This document shows positions 45,394-53,794 of a stretch of DNA of 64,000 nucleotides, one piece after another (positions within the stretch are counted from its first letter, which is position 1; the number at the start of each line of letters is the position of its first letter). The DNA lies in NCBI GenBank assembly GCA_026129545.1, contig JAHCHX010000001.1, forward strand, positions 2,727,501 to 2,791,500, read 5' to 3'. Origin of the DNA: Saprospiraceae bacterium (GTDB taxonomy: Bacteria > Bacteroidota > Bacteroidia > Chitinophagales > Saprospiraceae). The translations under genes were made by a program, and so were the position numbers. The notes below the pieces were generated by a model, which was not told the origin of the DNA, ran no database searches, and saw only the letters and a list, made by a program, of their open reading frames with translations.

Positions 45394-45403
45394 GTGTCGT
45401 TCC

Positions 45404-46717
45404 TCACTGCCGGCTCCTCGAATCGAACGAAGTGGCCACCATTAGTCGGTCGTATCGCTCGCCAAATGGCCGGTGATAGACCAGAATGGTGTAAAGGTTG
45501 CTGGTTTCGTACCAATTGCCTTCCACGCCCGCCAAGTCAATGTCGCCCGTGAGGGGGTTCACCACGCGATATTCGTAGTTGTAAAACCCCTGTTTCAACA
45601 GCGGTGATTCCACAAAATATGCCTTGGCTTCTGGGCTGTAGTCCATCTTCCATTCGGGTTTCAGTTGCCAATTCGTCAGCTCTCCGAACACATACACGTC
45701 GCGGTCGAAAATAGGCGCGTTTTGGCTGACGGAAAACAACACTTTTGCGTAATCGCATTGCAACACGGTCTGGTTGAAGTTTTGGTTTTCAATGGAGTAT
45801 CGCCCATTCAAATCAATCCGTTCGGAGACGGTGCTGCCCGCCCGGTCTTGGTCGGTGAGCAGCGTCACTTCGTAGTAGTCGCCCGTGTTGTTGATGGCCT
45901 TCACCCGGTCGCCGCGATACTCGAAAGAGCGCATATCGAAATATCGCCACTCTTTGCCCGCCGGAAAAACCACCACATCCTGATAGTCGTAGACCAGCGA
46001 CTCGCCTCGCGCGACGAAGGGCTTGAGCGGGCCAATGGCATTGTCCCAGCGGCCATTTTGGAGCACAAAAGCCTTTACGTCATTTTGGGGATTGGCGATA
46101 CGAACGCCCCGAAATGCCACCGTGAAATCAATCTCGTGGTGCGTGTTGAGCTTGCTCACCACTGCCGGGCTGACGAATTTTGCCTCCACGCGCCACTGTG
46201 GTTCTGCCACCATGAAACGCCGCGCCAGCACCAGCCTTCGGTTGTCGTCGTTGTCAAAAATTTTCAGCAAATAATTGCCCGACCGCGCCCACCGCATGTT
46301 CTGGTTGGGCAAGGAGAGGGTGTAATGGGTGTATTGATAAAGCGTGTTGATGGAGCTCTCTATATCAAAAATACGGTCTTCGGGGAAGCCATCGATGTAT
46401 TCTTGGTCAGAGAGTTGCGAAGGTTGCCAGTCGCTGTTGCAATGCACGATGGTGTAGATGTAGTCTTTCAAATCGGTGCCCAAATGGTCGAATTCAAGTA
46501 TCAGCACATTGTCGCGGGCATTGAGGTCAACAATGGGGAGCGAAAGTGGCGCCCCTGCGAGATAGAGCTGCGCAGAGCGTATATTATCGTCCAGTGCGAG
46601 GCTCTCGTTGCGCGGGTTTTCATCCACGCCGCGTTGGGCCAAAAGCAGCGCCGGGGCACACATCAGCCATGTGCCCCACACAAGGGGAAGACATTTGAAA
46701 GATGAAAAAAGAGGCAT
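45404..46717 (-). CDS. T9SS plug protein (DUF5103 family)
   Basis: 437 residues with a signal peptide (1-27, ending LLLAQ). The beta-rich body carries the DUF5103 landmarks: IRSAQLYLAGAPLSLPIVDLN, LILEFDHLGTDLKDYIYTIVHCNSDWQPSQLSDQEYI (abridged by position, about 72-108), SGNYLLKIFDNDD, and DVYVFGELTNWQLKPEWKM. This family includes the plug protein that closes the SprA translocon pore of the T9SS on the periplasmic side when no substrate is present. Convergent with the CotH-T9SS gene, and divergent from the TMTC-like gene. No other translocon gene is nearby. Confidence 0.88.
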   Translation of the reverse strand: MPLFSSFKCLPLVWGTWLMCAPALLLAQRGVDENPRNESLALDDNIRSAQLYLAGAPLSLPIVDLNARDNVLILEFDHLGTDLKDYIYTIVHCNSDWQPSQLSDQEYIDGFPEDRIFDIESSINTLYQYTHYTLSLPNQNMRWARSGNYLLKIFDNDDNRRLVLARRFMVAEPQWRVEAKFVSPAVVSKLNTHHEIDFTVAFRGVRIANPQNDVKAFVLQNGRWDNAIGPLKPFVARGESLVYDYQDVVVFPAGKEWRYFDMRSFEYRGDRVKAINNTGDYYEVTLLTDQDRAGSTVSERIDLNGRYSIENQNFNQTVLQCDYAKVLFSVSQNAPIFDRDVYVFGELTNWQLKPEWKMDYSPEAKAYFVESPLLKQGFYNYEYRVVNPLTGDIDLAGVEGNWYETSNLYTILVYHRPFGERYDRLMVATSFDSRSRQ

Positions 46718-46854
46718 TGAACCGTATTTATAGTGTCAAAAAAGGCAAGTATAGGAAAAACCGCTTTGTTGGGCAGTGTGTTGTTGGGGTTTAAAAAATT
46801 CTTGGGCATCTCCTTACCTTCGGCGCTGGTTTTTTCAGGAAAAATCAATGCGCC

Positions 46855-48789
46855 ATGTCGAAGCGAAAATCTGCCAAATCTGCTCCTCCCCCCCGCCCCG
46901 TTCAGAAAAACAAGCCTTCCGTCAGCCCCCCCAAAATACATGCGCCCGCGCACGCAATCAGGCTCGGATGGTTGGTCGGTCTGCTTGCCGCCGCCCTCGG
47001 CTTTTTGCTCTATGCCAACACCTTGCAACACGATTATTGTCTTGACGATTTTTCGAGCATCAAGGAAAACTGGGTCGTGAAGGGCGGCCTGAAAAACATC
47101 GGCACCATCTTCACCACCGAATATCGCTATGGGGTCTGGAGCAGCCCCGGCTCGCTGTATCGCCCCATCCCGCTCACGCTTTTTGCTTGGCAGTGGCAAA
47201 TCGCCCCTGACGACCCGCACTTTGCCCACCTGATAAATGTGTTGCTCTACGCCTTGACGGGTTGGCTGCTTTGGGTCACTTGGCGCCGGATTTTGACAAA
47301 TTACCCACCCGTCCTGACCGCTTTGGCGGTCTTGATTTTCATGGCGCATCCGGTTCATACGGAGGTGGTGGCCAACATCAAAAGCGTGGACGAGATACTG
47401 GCCTTGTTGAGCTGTACGGCTTCTCTTTATGCACTGTGGCGCTATTTCGACAACAAGCATGGCGCTTGGCTTTTGGCCTCGGTTGCTTTTTACGGCTTTG
47501 GTCTTTTTTGCAAAGAAAGCGCCATCACGTTTCTCGCGGTTTTTCCGCTTACGATGTGGTTTTTCACTTCTCTTTCACTAGGCAAAAACCTTCGGCTGAC
47601 AGCCCTGATGCTACTGCCGGCGGCAGTGTTTTTGATGGCTCGCCAAAACGTCATCGCGGCGCAGCAACACAAGGAAATTTTTTCGGTGCTCGACAACTTC
47701 ATTGTCGGCGCTGCCAACCAAGGCGAAAGGTTCGCCTCAGCATTCATGATGTGCGGCCGCTATCTGTGGACGCTCGTACTGCCCCACCCGCTCGTCCACG
47801 ATATGGGCTACCCCCAAATGACGCCTGTCACATTTGCCGATTGGCGGGCCGTGTTGGGGGTGCTGACCTATCTCGGTATGGGCATCTGGGCGCTGCTCCA
47901 CCTCAAGCAAAAGCACTTTCTCTCTTTCGCAGCACTCTTCTACCTCATCACGTTTTCGCTTTTCAGCAATGTATTGATTCAAATAGGCACATCTTATGGC
48001 GAACGCTTGCTGTATGTGCCATCACTTGGGTTTGCCTTCGCGGTGGCTTATTTGTTTTGCCGCTTGTTCAATGTCAACGACTTGCGCGAGATTTGGAACC
48101 CCAACGGCAAAGGCATCGCACTTTGGGGCGCGGCAGGCATTCTTTTGGCAACATATAGCGTGAAAACAATCAGCCGCAACCCGGCTTGGTTTGACAGCGG
48201 CACCCTGTATGCCGCCGATATCGGTCATTCGCCCAACGGTGCCAAATTGAACTACCACCACGCCCTCGAACTGACCAAAAAGGGCCTCGACGAAGCAACG
48301 GGCGAAGTGCTCGACTCGACATGGGTGCTCAAAGGCATAGATGCCTACACCAAAGCCATCCAACTCTACCCGCAATATCACGATGCATACGGCAGCAGGG
48401 GCTTGGCCTATTTCCGATTGAAAAAGTACGATCAAGCATTCGACGACTACCAACAATCACTCAAATACAGGCCCAACGACGCAAAGGTGCTCTCCAACAT
48501 GGGGTTCATCTATTTCCTTCGCAATCAATTGGACGAGGCTGAACGGGTGTACCGGGAGTCCATCAAATTCGACCCTCGATTCGTGGATGCGCGGCGCAAC
48601 CTCGGTGCCGTGATGGCGATGAAGCGCGATTTTCCCGCCGCCATCGAGCAATGGGAGGAGGCACTGAAATATGACCCACAAAACGTGACGCTGCTCAACT
48701 ACATCGGGTCTGCTTACAAAGACATGGGGCAGCCAGAAAAAGGACAGCCGTATTTAGACAAAGCGACGAGATATGGAGGAGGCAAATAA
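46855..48789 (+). CDS. TMTC-like membrane glycosyltransferase with TPR repeats
   Basis: 644 residues. A basic N-terminus (1-35) is followed by about ten hydrophobic helices (40-430) and four to five TPRs (about 465-640, e.g. YPQYHDAYGSRGLAYFRLKKY, PNDAKVLSNMGFIYFLRNQ). The loop LQHDYCLDDFSSIKEN contains the Asp of the GT-C superfamily, and the DUF1736-like region SYGERLLYVPSLGFAFAVAY is typical of TMTC proteins. Eukaryotic TMTCs O-mannosylate cadherins; bacterial relatives are presumed to glycosylate exported proteins at the periplasmic face. This could serve the secreted T9SS substrates encoded nearby, which is an inference. Confidence 0.85.
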   Translation: MSKRKSAKSAPPPRPVQKNKPSVSPPKIHAPAHAIRLGWLVGLLAAALGFLLYANTLQHDYCLDDFSSIKENWVVKGGLKNIGTIFTTEYRYGVWSSPGSLYRPIPLTLFAWQWQIAPDDPHFAHLINVLLYALTGWLLWVTWRRILTNYPPVLTALAVLIFMAHPVHTEVVANIKSVDEILALLSCTASLYALWRYFDNKHGAWLLASVAFYGFGLFCKESAITFLAVFPLTMWFFTSLSLGKNLRLTALMLLPAAVFLMARQNVIAAQQHKEIFSVLDNFIVGAANQGERFASAFMMCGRYLWTLVLPHPLVHDMGYPQMTPVTFADWRAVLGVLTYLGMGIWALLHLKQKHFLSFAALFYLITFSLFSNVLIQIGTSYGERLLYVPSLGFAFAVAYLFCRLFNVNDLREIWNPNGKGIALWGAAGILLATYSVKTISRNPAWFDSGTLYAADIGHSPNGAKLNYHHALELTKKGLDEATGEVLDSTWVLKGIDAYTKAIQLYPQYHDAYGSRGLAYFRLKKYDQAFDDYQQSLKYRPNDAKVLSNMGFIYFLRNQLDEAERVYRESIKFDPRFVDARRNLGAVMAMKRDFPAAIEQWEEALKYDPQNVTLLNYIGSAYKDMGQPEKGQPYLDKATRYGGGK

Positions 48790-48812
48790 ACGCAACGCGT
48801 TCATTTATTGTG

Positions 48813-48857
48813 GACAAGCACTTGAACATTCCGACGGATACGCTGCTGGGGGCGGGT
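48813..48857 (+). repeat. HigA 3'-end remnant, copy 1
   Basis: About 45 bases (ACAAGCACTTGAACATTCCG then ACGGATACGCTGCTGGGGG) nearly identical to 50702-50747. In the + frame it reads DKHLNIPTDTLLG, the end of a HigA-type helix-turn-helix antitoxin. Only this short piece is left here, 24 bases after the TMTC-like gene. Confidence 0.65.
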
Positions 48858-48917
48858 AGCAGACATAGCCTGAGTGTTTGTCACGACGCACATAACGTCG
48901 CTATAGTATAGGGGAAA

Positions 48918-49487
48918 TTAAACTCTCAGCGAGCCGCGAAATCCCCTGACGGCATAGTAAGATTCTGCGCCATTGTGACCTATGAAAACCCTGCCGTATC
49001 GAAAATCACCGCAAATGGCGCCACCGAGTTTTCTAATGTCGATAGGAGTTTTCAGCCAGCTCGACGTTTTCGCATCGAAATTTCCAAGTTTCTGGAGCTC
49101 CTGATATTGTTCTTCCGATAAAATCTCGATGCCCATGGCAGCCGCCATATCCATCGCGTTATCTGCTGGCTTATGCTCTTTCCTCGACTCCCACGCTGCG
49201 CGGTCGTAACAAACACTTCTGCGACCTTTGGGGCTTTCCGCCGAGCAATCGTAAAAAATGTATTCGCCCGTCTTCGCATCATGACCGACGACATCCGGTT
49301 CGCCGCCGGTTTCTTCCATGACATGGAGCGACCAAAGTTTTTCAGGATTCGCGTCGAGCCTCGCCTGCACTTTAGCCCATTCTAAGCCCTTGTGACGGTT
49401 CATGTTTTTTTCAAAACGGGTTTTCAAGGTGTCGAAGAGTGCTTCGCGTTGTGCGGGCGGCAACTCTTTTTTTGCTGCATTTGACAT
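48918..49487 (-). CDS. DUF4256-family protein
   Basis: 189 residues. The layout matches DUF4256: LFDTLKTRFEKNMNRHKGLEW, KVQARLDANPEKLWSLHVME, GGEPDVVGHDAKTGEYIFYDCSAES, RRSVCYDRAAW, MAAAMGIEILSEEQYQELQKLG, then LKTPIDIRKLGGAICGDFRYGRVFIGHNGAESYYAVRGFRGSL (read here in pieces of the C-terminal third). Function unknown, no catalytic site recognised. It lies between two copies of the HigA-end repeat (48813 and 49862) and has no co-oriented neighbour. Confidence 0.85.
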   Translation of the reverse strand: MSNAAKKELPPAQREALFDTLKTRFEKNMNRHKGLEWAKVQARLDANPEKLWSLHVMEETGGEPDVVGHDAKTGEYIFYDCSAESPKGRRSVCYDRAAWESRKEHKPADNAMDMAAAMGIEILSEEQYQELQKLGNFDAKTSSWLKTPIDIRKLGGAICGDFRYGRVFIGHNGAESYYAVRGFRGSLRV

Positions 49488-49672
49488 AGCCTTTATGTTA
49501 AGAAAAGCAGTGGAAAAATTTAGGGCGAAAGTAAAACAAACAAAATTTAAAAAACAAAAAGTTTTTTAATCGCAGCCAATCGAACACCTTTCACACAAAA
49601 ACTTTTGCAGCCGCCGTTTGCCGTTCCTGATTTTTCGTGTTGAGAAAGGAAGACTTGTGGGAACAAGAAAAC

Positions 49673-49857
49673 ACATCTATCATCTTGTAACCCGCCATTG
49701 AAATGGCGGGGCACGCCACTTCTCTTTTCATCTATCATCTTTACAAAGCATCAACATCTGGTTTCTTGATGCGGATGTTCGGTAAAGATGATAGATGTAG
49801 TTGGTAGGATTCGCCTGGCCGCCGATTGAAAGTCGGCGGTTACAAGATGGTAGATGG
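49673..49857. repeat. Nested inverted-repeat element
   Basis: An outer pair, CATCTATCATCTTGTAACCC (from 49674) against 49835-49857, matches in about 22 of 24 positions. An inner pair, CATCTATCATCTTTAC (49729-49744) and its exact complement (49782-49797), lies inside. Each outer arm runs into a small hairpin with a TTGAAA-type loop: CCCGCCAT TGAA ATGGCGGG and CCGCCGA TTGAAAG TCGGCGG. No open frame. The element of about 185 bases resembles a MITE or a REP-doublet. The rest of this 505-base gap (49488-49672) is A+T-rich and unremarkable. Confidence 0.7.
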
Positions 49858-49861
49858 GTTT

Positions 49862-49930
49862 CTCGCTCTGCACAAGCACTCGAACACTCCGACGGATACG
49901 CTGCTGGGGGTGGGGAGGGCTGCACAGTGA
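49862..49930 (+). pseudogene. HigA 3'-end remnant, copy 2
   Basis: Starting 5 bases after the nested inverted-repeat element, the + frame reads LALHKHSNTPTDTLLGVGRAAQ and a stop (TGA at 49928). This is the C-terminal end of the same HigA-type antitoxin as copy 3, with two substitutions (Leu to Ser, Ile to Thr). No upstream part of the gene remains. Confidence 0.6.
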
Positions 49931-49967
49931 GGGGCAAAGAAAAAAGACAAGACTTCATAACAACACT

Positions 49968-49975
49968 TATTTTTG
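49968..49975 (+). promoter_or_regulatory. TAnnTTTG element before the toxin-antitoxin pair
   Basis: TATTTTTG lies 17 bases before the DUF433 start at 49993. A well-placed TTG was not found. Confidence 0.5.
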
Positions 49976-49992
49976 TGGAAAAATAAAGGCAC

Positions 49993-50238
49993 ATGACGAA
50001 TCCGTTTCCCAATATCGTGTCTGAACCGGAAATTCTTGGCGGCAAACCCTGCATAGCAGGCACACGTATCAGCGTGGAAATCATCATGGATTGGCTTGGC
50101 ACGGGCGGCACGCCTGAAAGCATCGCCCGGAAACACCCCCTTCTGACGCCCGAACTTGTCAGAGAAGCCATCCGTTACGCGGCGCGTTTTGCTCGCAACG
50201 AAGTCGTAATTGAAGTCCGCACCCACGCACAGACATGA
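49993..50238 (+). CDS. DUF433 antitoxin-like protein
   Basis: 81 residues. The DUF433 signature is plain: IVSEPEILGGKPCIAGTRISVEIIMDWLGTG followed by SIARKHPLLTPELVREAIRYAARF (a small winged-helix DNA-binding fold). Its stop overlaps the start of the next gene (ATGA at 50235), typical of a co-translated toxin-antitoxin operon. It would neutralise the DUF5615 protein and repress the operon. The pair sits between two HigA-end remnants. Confidence 0.9.
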   Translation: MTNPFPNIVSEPEILGGKPCIAGTRISVEIIMDWLGTGGTPESIARKHPLLTPELVREAIRYAARFARNEVVIEVRTHAQT

Positions 50239-50615
50239 ATACCCGTCAACTCCGTTTCCTGACCGACGAAAACATTGATAAGGAACTGGTCGCTTTCCTG
50301 CGAGCGGAGGGGCTTGATGTGTTCGACATCAAAGAGGAGCGTTTGTTTCGGCTTAGCGACCGGGCAATTCTCGAACTCGCGCTCGCCGAACAACGGGTCG
50401 TTATCTCCGAAGACAGCGATTTCGGTACTTTGATATTTCGGGACAACGTGCCTTTCTACGGAGTTGTTTACCTGCGCCCCGGCCACGAATCGCCGGAAGT
50501 TCATGTAGAAACTTTTGCCGCTATTCTCGCCTCCGAACTTGATTTTTCTATTCCATTTATTCTTGTGGCGGAAAACGCGGGCGAGATTGTTCGCATCCGG
50601 TTGCGGAACTTATAG
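50235..50615 (+). CDS. DUF5615 (PIN-like) putative toxin
   Basis: 126 residues. The DUF5615 PIN-like fold is seen from FLTDENIDKELVAFLRAEGLDVF (acidic Asp-Glu at the start), through ILELALAEQRVVISEDSDFG with the second acidic cluster, to GVVYLRPGHESPEVH. Family members are inferred to be nucleases of the VapC/PIN superfamily, paired with DUF433. Acidic residues for metal binding appear intact. Overlaps the antitoxin gene by four bases. Confidence 0.9.
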   Translation: MNTRQLRFLTDENIDKELVAFLRAEGLDVFDIKEERLFRLSDRAILELALAEQRVVISEDSDFGTLIFRDNVPFYGVVYLRPGHESPEVHVETFAAILASELDFSIPFILVAENAGEIVRIRLRNL

Positions 50616-50649
50616 CCAAAAAGAAAGCATTTTCTGATGCCACACCTAA

Positions 50650-50763
50650 GCGGAAGTGCTGAGCGGCAAACGCAAACGCACGGCCAAAATGATACTCGCC
50701 CTGCACAAGCACTTGAACATTCCGACGGATACGTTGCTGGGGGTGGGGAGGGGGCAGGCATAG
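50650..50763 (+). pseudogene. HigA-type antitoxin remnant, copy 3 (longest)
   Basis: 37 codons and a stop, read as AEVLSGKRKRTAKMILALHK then HLNIPTDTLLGVGRGQA. The text matches the C-terminal half of the helix-turn-helix of COG5499/HigA antitoxins ('SEVLSGKR.LT..MI..LH..L.IP...L'). An in-frame TAA directly upstream and no start mean it cannot be made as such. Shares its last 50 bases with copies 1 and 2. Confidence 0.65.
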
Positions 50764-50795
50764 CCGCCAACAACGGCAAGAATTATACGCCGTAT

Positions 50796-51596
50796 TCATA
50801 AACGTCTCTTTTTTACAAATCTTCCTCTTTTTTGGTCATAATAATGCGTGTCTTCTCTACGTCTTATTTGAACTTTTAATTGTTGTTGTGGTGCTGTTAT
50901 CTGTCTTTGTTGTGGTTTCTCGGGCTCTGGAAATAATTGACCTCTATTATGTGTTATCTGAACAAAATCTTTTCTTCTTAATCCAACGACAACAGCTCGT
51001 ATCACATCTTTTTGAGGCAATAAGCACCATAAAGTATTTTTAATTTCGTCTTGCGCGATTGTAGATAGACCACAAAAATCAAAAATTACAGGAACTGAAC
51101 TATTGAGCCAACTTCTCGGAAAAACTTCGTCAGGAAAATCCACAGAATACACACCTTGTTGATTTGTTCTCCTAAAATTTCCTATTCCTTTGTGGAAGCG
51201 AGGATAATCTCTTTGTAAGCGAGTCCCGTCAACAATCCAGACCATATTTTTGTAGAACCTCTCTCGTGAGGTGCGTTCTTGTGGATTAATATGTGAATGC
51301 TGAAACTCAATTACGAGATTATGAACCGTTCGAACATCTGCAATATGCTTTTCGCCTGTCTGTTCTTCAAATAAAATTGTTTCTTGCCACTCAGCAGGAT
51401 AGTTATTTTTCCAAGTACGATGCCACTCGGTTTCTGGTTCCCACCAAGGGTCGCAATTCCGAGTTCCTTTATGTGCCCAATGGTTTACTTTACGTTCTCC
51501 ACATTTTGCAATCAATTCTGAATTACAAATTGGACAAACACCTTTGACGCCTTTGGTCGCTTCTGTTTTTGTACCATTTACTAATGCGTATTTCAT
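50796..51596 (-). CDS. CoiA-like nuclease-domain protein
   Basis: 266 residues. An N-terminal zinc-ribbon (CPICNSELIAKCG, about 21-33, followed by HWAHK), then a PD-(D/E)XK-type nuclease core: ETEWHRTWKN, HIADVRTVHNLVIEFQHSHI (about 108-127; the D and ExQ residues of the site), and a C-terminal basic tail (KKRRL). CoiA proteins occur in natural transformation loci and also as isolated genes. The gene is strikingly richer in A+T than its neighbours and stands next to the toxin-antitoxin patch, which suggests recent acquisition. A role in DNA uptake or in defence are both open. Confidence 0.8.
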   Translation of the reverse strand: MKYALVNGTKTEATKGVKGVCPICNSELIAKCGERKVNHWAHKGTRNCDPWWEPETEWHRTWKNNYPAEWQETILFEEQTGEKHIADVRTVHNLVIEFQHSHINPQERTSRERFYKNMVWIVDGTRLQRDYPRFHKGIGNFRRTNQQGVYSVDFPDEVFPRSWLNSSVPVIFDFCGLSTIAQDEIKNTLWCLLPQKDVIRAVVVGLRRKDFVQITHNRGQLFPEPEKPQQRQITAPQQQLKVQIRRREDTHYYDQKRGRFVKKRRL

Positions 51597-51754
51597 TTTT
51601 TTGCCACGCAGCCGTTTTTATGAAAATCGCCCAAAAATACCCCCACCCCGCCCACCCACCAAACAAAACCCCACAAAAATTCTCCCCCTCCCCAACTTTT
51701 CCAACACAAAAAGTTTTTAAAAACTCCGCCAAAAACCCCGAAATTTGTGGGCTT

Positions 51755-53794
51755 ATGAATTTCAAAATCACTTCCCACTACCAGCCCACCGGCGACCAGC
51801 CCCAGGCCATCGAGCAACTCGTGAACGGCGTGAAAAGCGGCGAACGCGCGCAGGTTTTGCTCGGCGTCACCGGCTCCGGCAAGACCTTCACGATGGCGAA
51901 CGTCGTCGCCCAACTGAACAAACCGACGCTGGTGCTGACCCACAACAAAACCCTCACCGCCCAACTCTACGGCGAGTTCCAGACCTTTTTTCCCGACAAC
52001 GCGGTGGAGTATTTTGTCTCCTACTACGACTACTACCAGCCCGAAGCCTACATCTCGGTGACGGACACTTACATCGAGAAGGATTTGCAAATCAACGAGT
52101 TGGTGGACAAACTCCGCCTGAAAGCGACCTCCACGCTGCTCTCCGGTCGGCGCGACATCATCATCGTGGCCTCCGTCTCCTGCATCTACGGCATGGGCAA
52201 CCCCGACGACTACGCCATCGGCATCATCCGCTTGCACAAGGGCATGAAGTTGAACAAAACGCAGTTCCTCTACTCGCTCGTGGACAGCCTCTACTCGCGC
52301 ACGGAGACGGATTTCGCGCGCGGCACCTTTCGCGTGCGCGGCGACACGGTGGACATCAACCTGCCTTACGCCGACTGGGGCTACCGCGTCATTTTTTTTG
52401 GCGACGAAATCGAGAGCATCGAAAGCATTGAATTGCAATCGGGCAAGCGCGTCAACGCCATGAACGAGGCCGCCATTTTCCCCGCCAATCTCTACGTTGC
52501 GCCAAAAGAACGCCTGACCGAAATCATGGCAGCTATTCAGGACGAAATGACGGCGCAGGAAAAATACTTCATCTCTGAAGGCCGACTGGCGGAAGCCCGC
52601 CGCATCCGCGAGCGCACGTCGTTCGACCTTGAAATGATAAAAGAACTCGGCTACTGCTCCGGCATCGAAAACTACTCGCGCTTCTTCGACCGCCGCGAGC
52701 CGGGAACGCGCCCCTTTTGCCTGCTCGACTATTTCCCCGACGACTACCTGATGATTGTGGACGAGAGCCACGTCACCATTCCGCAGGTGCGCGGGATGTG
52801 GGGCGGCGACCGTTCGCGCAAGCAGTCGCTCGTCAATTGGGGCTTCCGCCTGCCCTCGGCGATGGACAACCGTCCGCTCAGTTTCGAGGAGTTCGAGGGC
52901 ATGATAAATCAGGTGATTTTCGTGAGCGCCACGCCGGGCGATTACGAGTTGGAAAAAACGGAAGGCGTTGTGGTGGAACAATTGGTGCGCCCCACCGGCC
53001 TGCTCGACCCGCCCATCGAAGTGCGGCCTTCGCTCAATCAGATTGACGATTTGCTGGAAGAAATTCAAAAACGCACGGAGGTCGGCGAACGGGCTTTGGT
53101 CACGACTTTGACGAAACGCATGGCCGAAGAACTGGCGAATTATTTTGCCAAAGTTGGCGTGCGTTGCCGCTACATCCACTCGGAAGTGGAGACTTTGGAG
53201 CGGGTGGAAATCCTGCGCGACCTCCGGCTCGGCGAGTTCGACGTGTTGATTGGCGTGAACCTCCTGCGCGAAGGACTTGACTTGCCGGAAGTTTCGCTTG
53301 TCGCCATTTTGGATGCCGACAAAGAGGGTTTTCTGCGAAATGCCCGCTCGCTCACACAAACGGCCGGCCGCGCCGCCCGCAACTCGAACGGCCTCGTCGT
53401 CTTCTACGCCGACAAAATCACCGACTCGATGCGCAACACGATAGACGAGACCAACCGCCGCCGCTCCATTCAAATTGCCTACAACGAGGAGCACGGCATC
53501 ACGCCGACGACGGTGACCAAAACGAAGGAACAAATCCTCGCCACGCGCAGTATCCTCGACATTCGCGGCTCGGAGCCGACGAAATACTACGTTGAAAAAG
53601 ATGAAATTACCCTCGCGGCCGAGCCAGTGGTGGCTTATGCGACCCGCAGCCAGTTGGAAAAAATGATTGCCGAGTCGGAGTCAAAAATGAAGAAAGCCGC
53701 GAAGGATTTGGACTTCATTACGGCAGCGCAGTTCAGGGATGAGATGCTGGCGTTAAAGAAGATGTTGCGTGAAAGGTTTGGGGGGGAGGGTTAG
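51755..53794 (+). CDS. uvrB: UvrABC system protein B
   Basis: The damage-verifying helicase of nucleotide excision repair. 679 residues from the ATG at 51755 (MNFKITSHYQPTGDQPQ), the canonical start; the open frame begins in the A+T-rich spacer upstream. Walker A in LLGVTGSGKTFTMAN (about 36-50), the beta-hairpin YYDYYQPEAYI (about 95-105), DESHVTIPQVRGMW, the FVSATPGDYEL motif, helicase motif VI in QTAGRAARN, and the C-terminal UVR domain (about 640-675, KAAKDLDFITAAQFRDEM) that contacts UvrC. The neighbour upstream is the divergent CoiA-like gene. Confidence 0.97.
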   Translation: MNFKITSHYQPTGDQPQAIEQLVNGVKSGERAQVLLGVTGSGKTFTMANVVAQLNKPTLVLTHNKTLTAQLYGEFQTFFPDNAVEYFVSYYDYYQPEAYISVTDTYIEKDLQINELVDKLRLKATSTLLSGRRDIIIVASVSCIYGMGNPDDYAIGIIRLHKGMKLNKTQFLYSLVDSLYSRTETDFARGTFRVRGDTVDINLPYADWGYRVIFFGDEIESIESIELQSGKRVNAMNEAAIFPANLYVAPKERLTEIMAAIQDEMTAQEKYFISEGRLAEARRIRERTSFDLEMIKELGYCSGIENYSRFFDRREPGTRPFCLLDYFPDDYLMIVDESHVTIPQVRGMWGGDRSRKQSLVNWGFRLPSAMDNRPLSFEEFEGMINQVIFVSATPGDYELEKTEGVVVEQLVRPTGLLDPPIEVRPSLNQIDDLLEEIQKRTEVGERALVTTLTKRMAEELANYFAKVGVRCRYIHSEVETLERVEILRDLRLGEFDVLIGVNLLREGLDLPEVSLVAILDADKEGFLRNARSLTQTAGRAARNSNGLVVFYADKITDSMRNTIDETNRRRSIQIAYNEEHGITPTTVTKTKEQILATRSILDIRGSEPTKYYVEKDEITLAAEPVVAYATRSQLEKMIAESESKMKKAAKDLDFITAAQFRDEMLALKKMLRERFGGEG

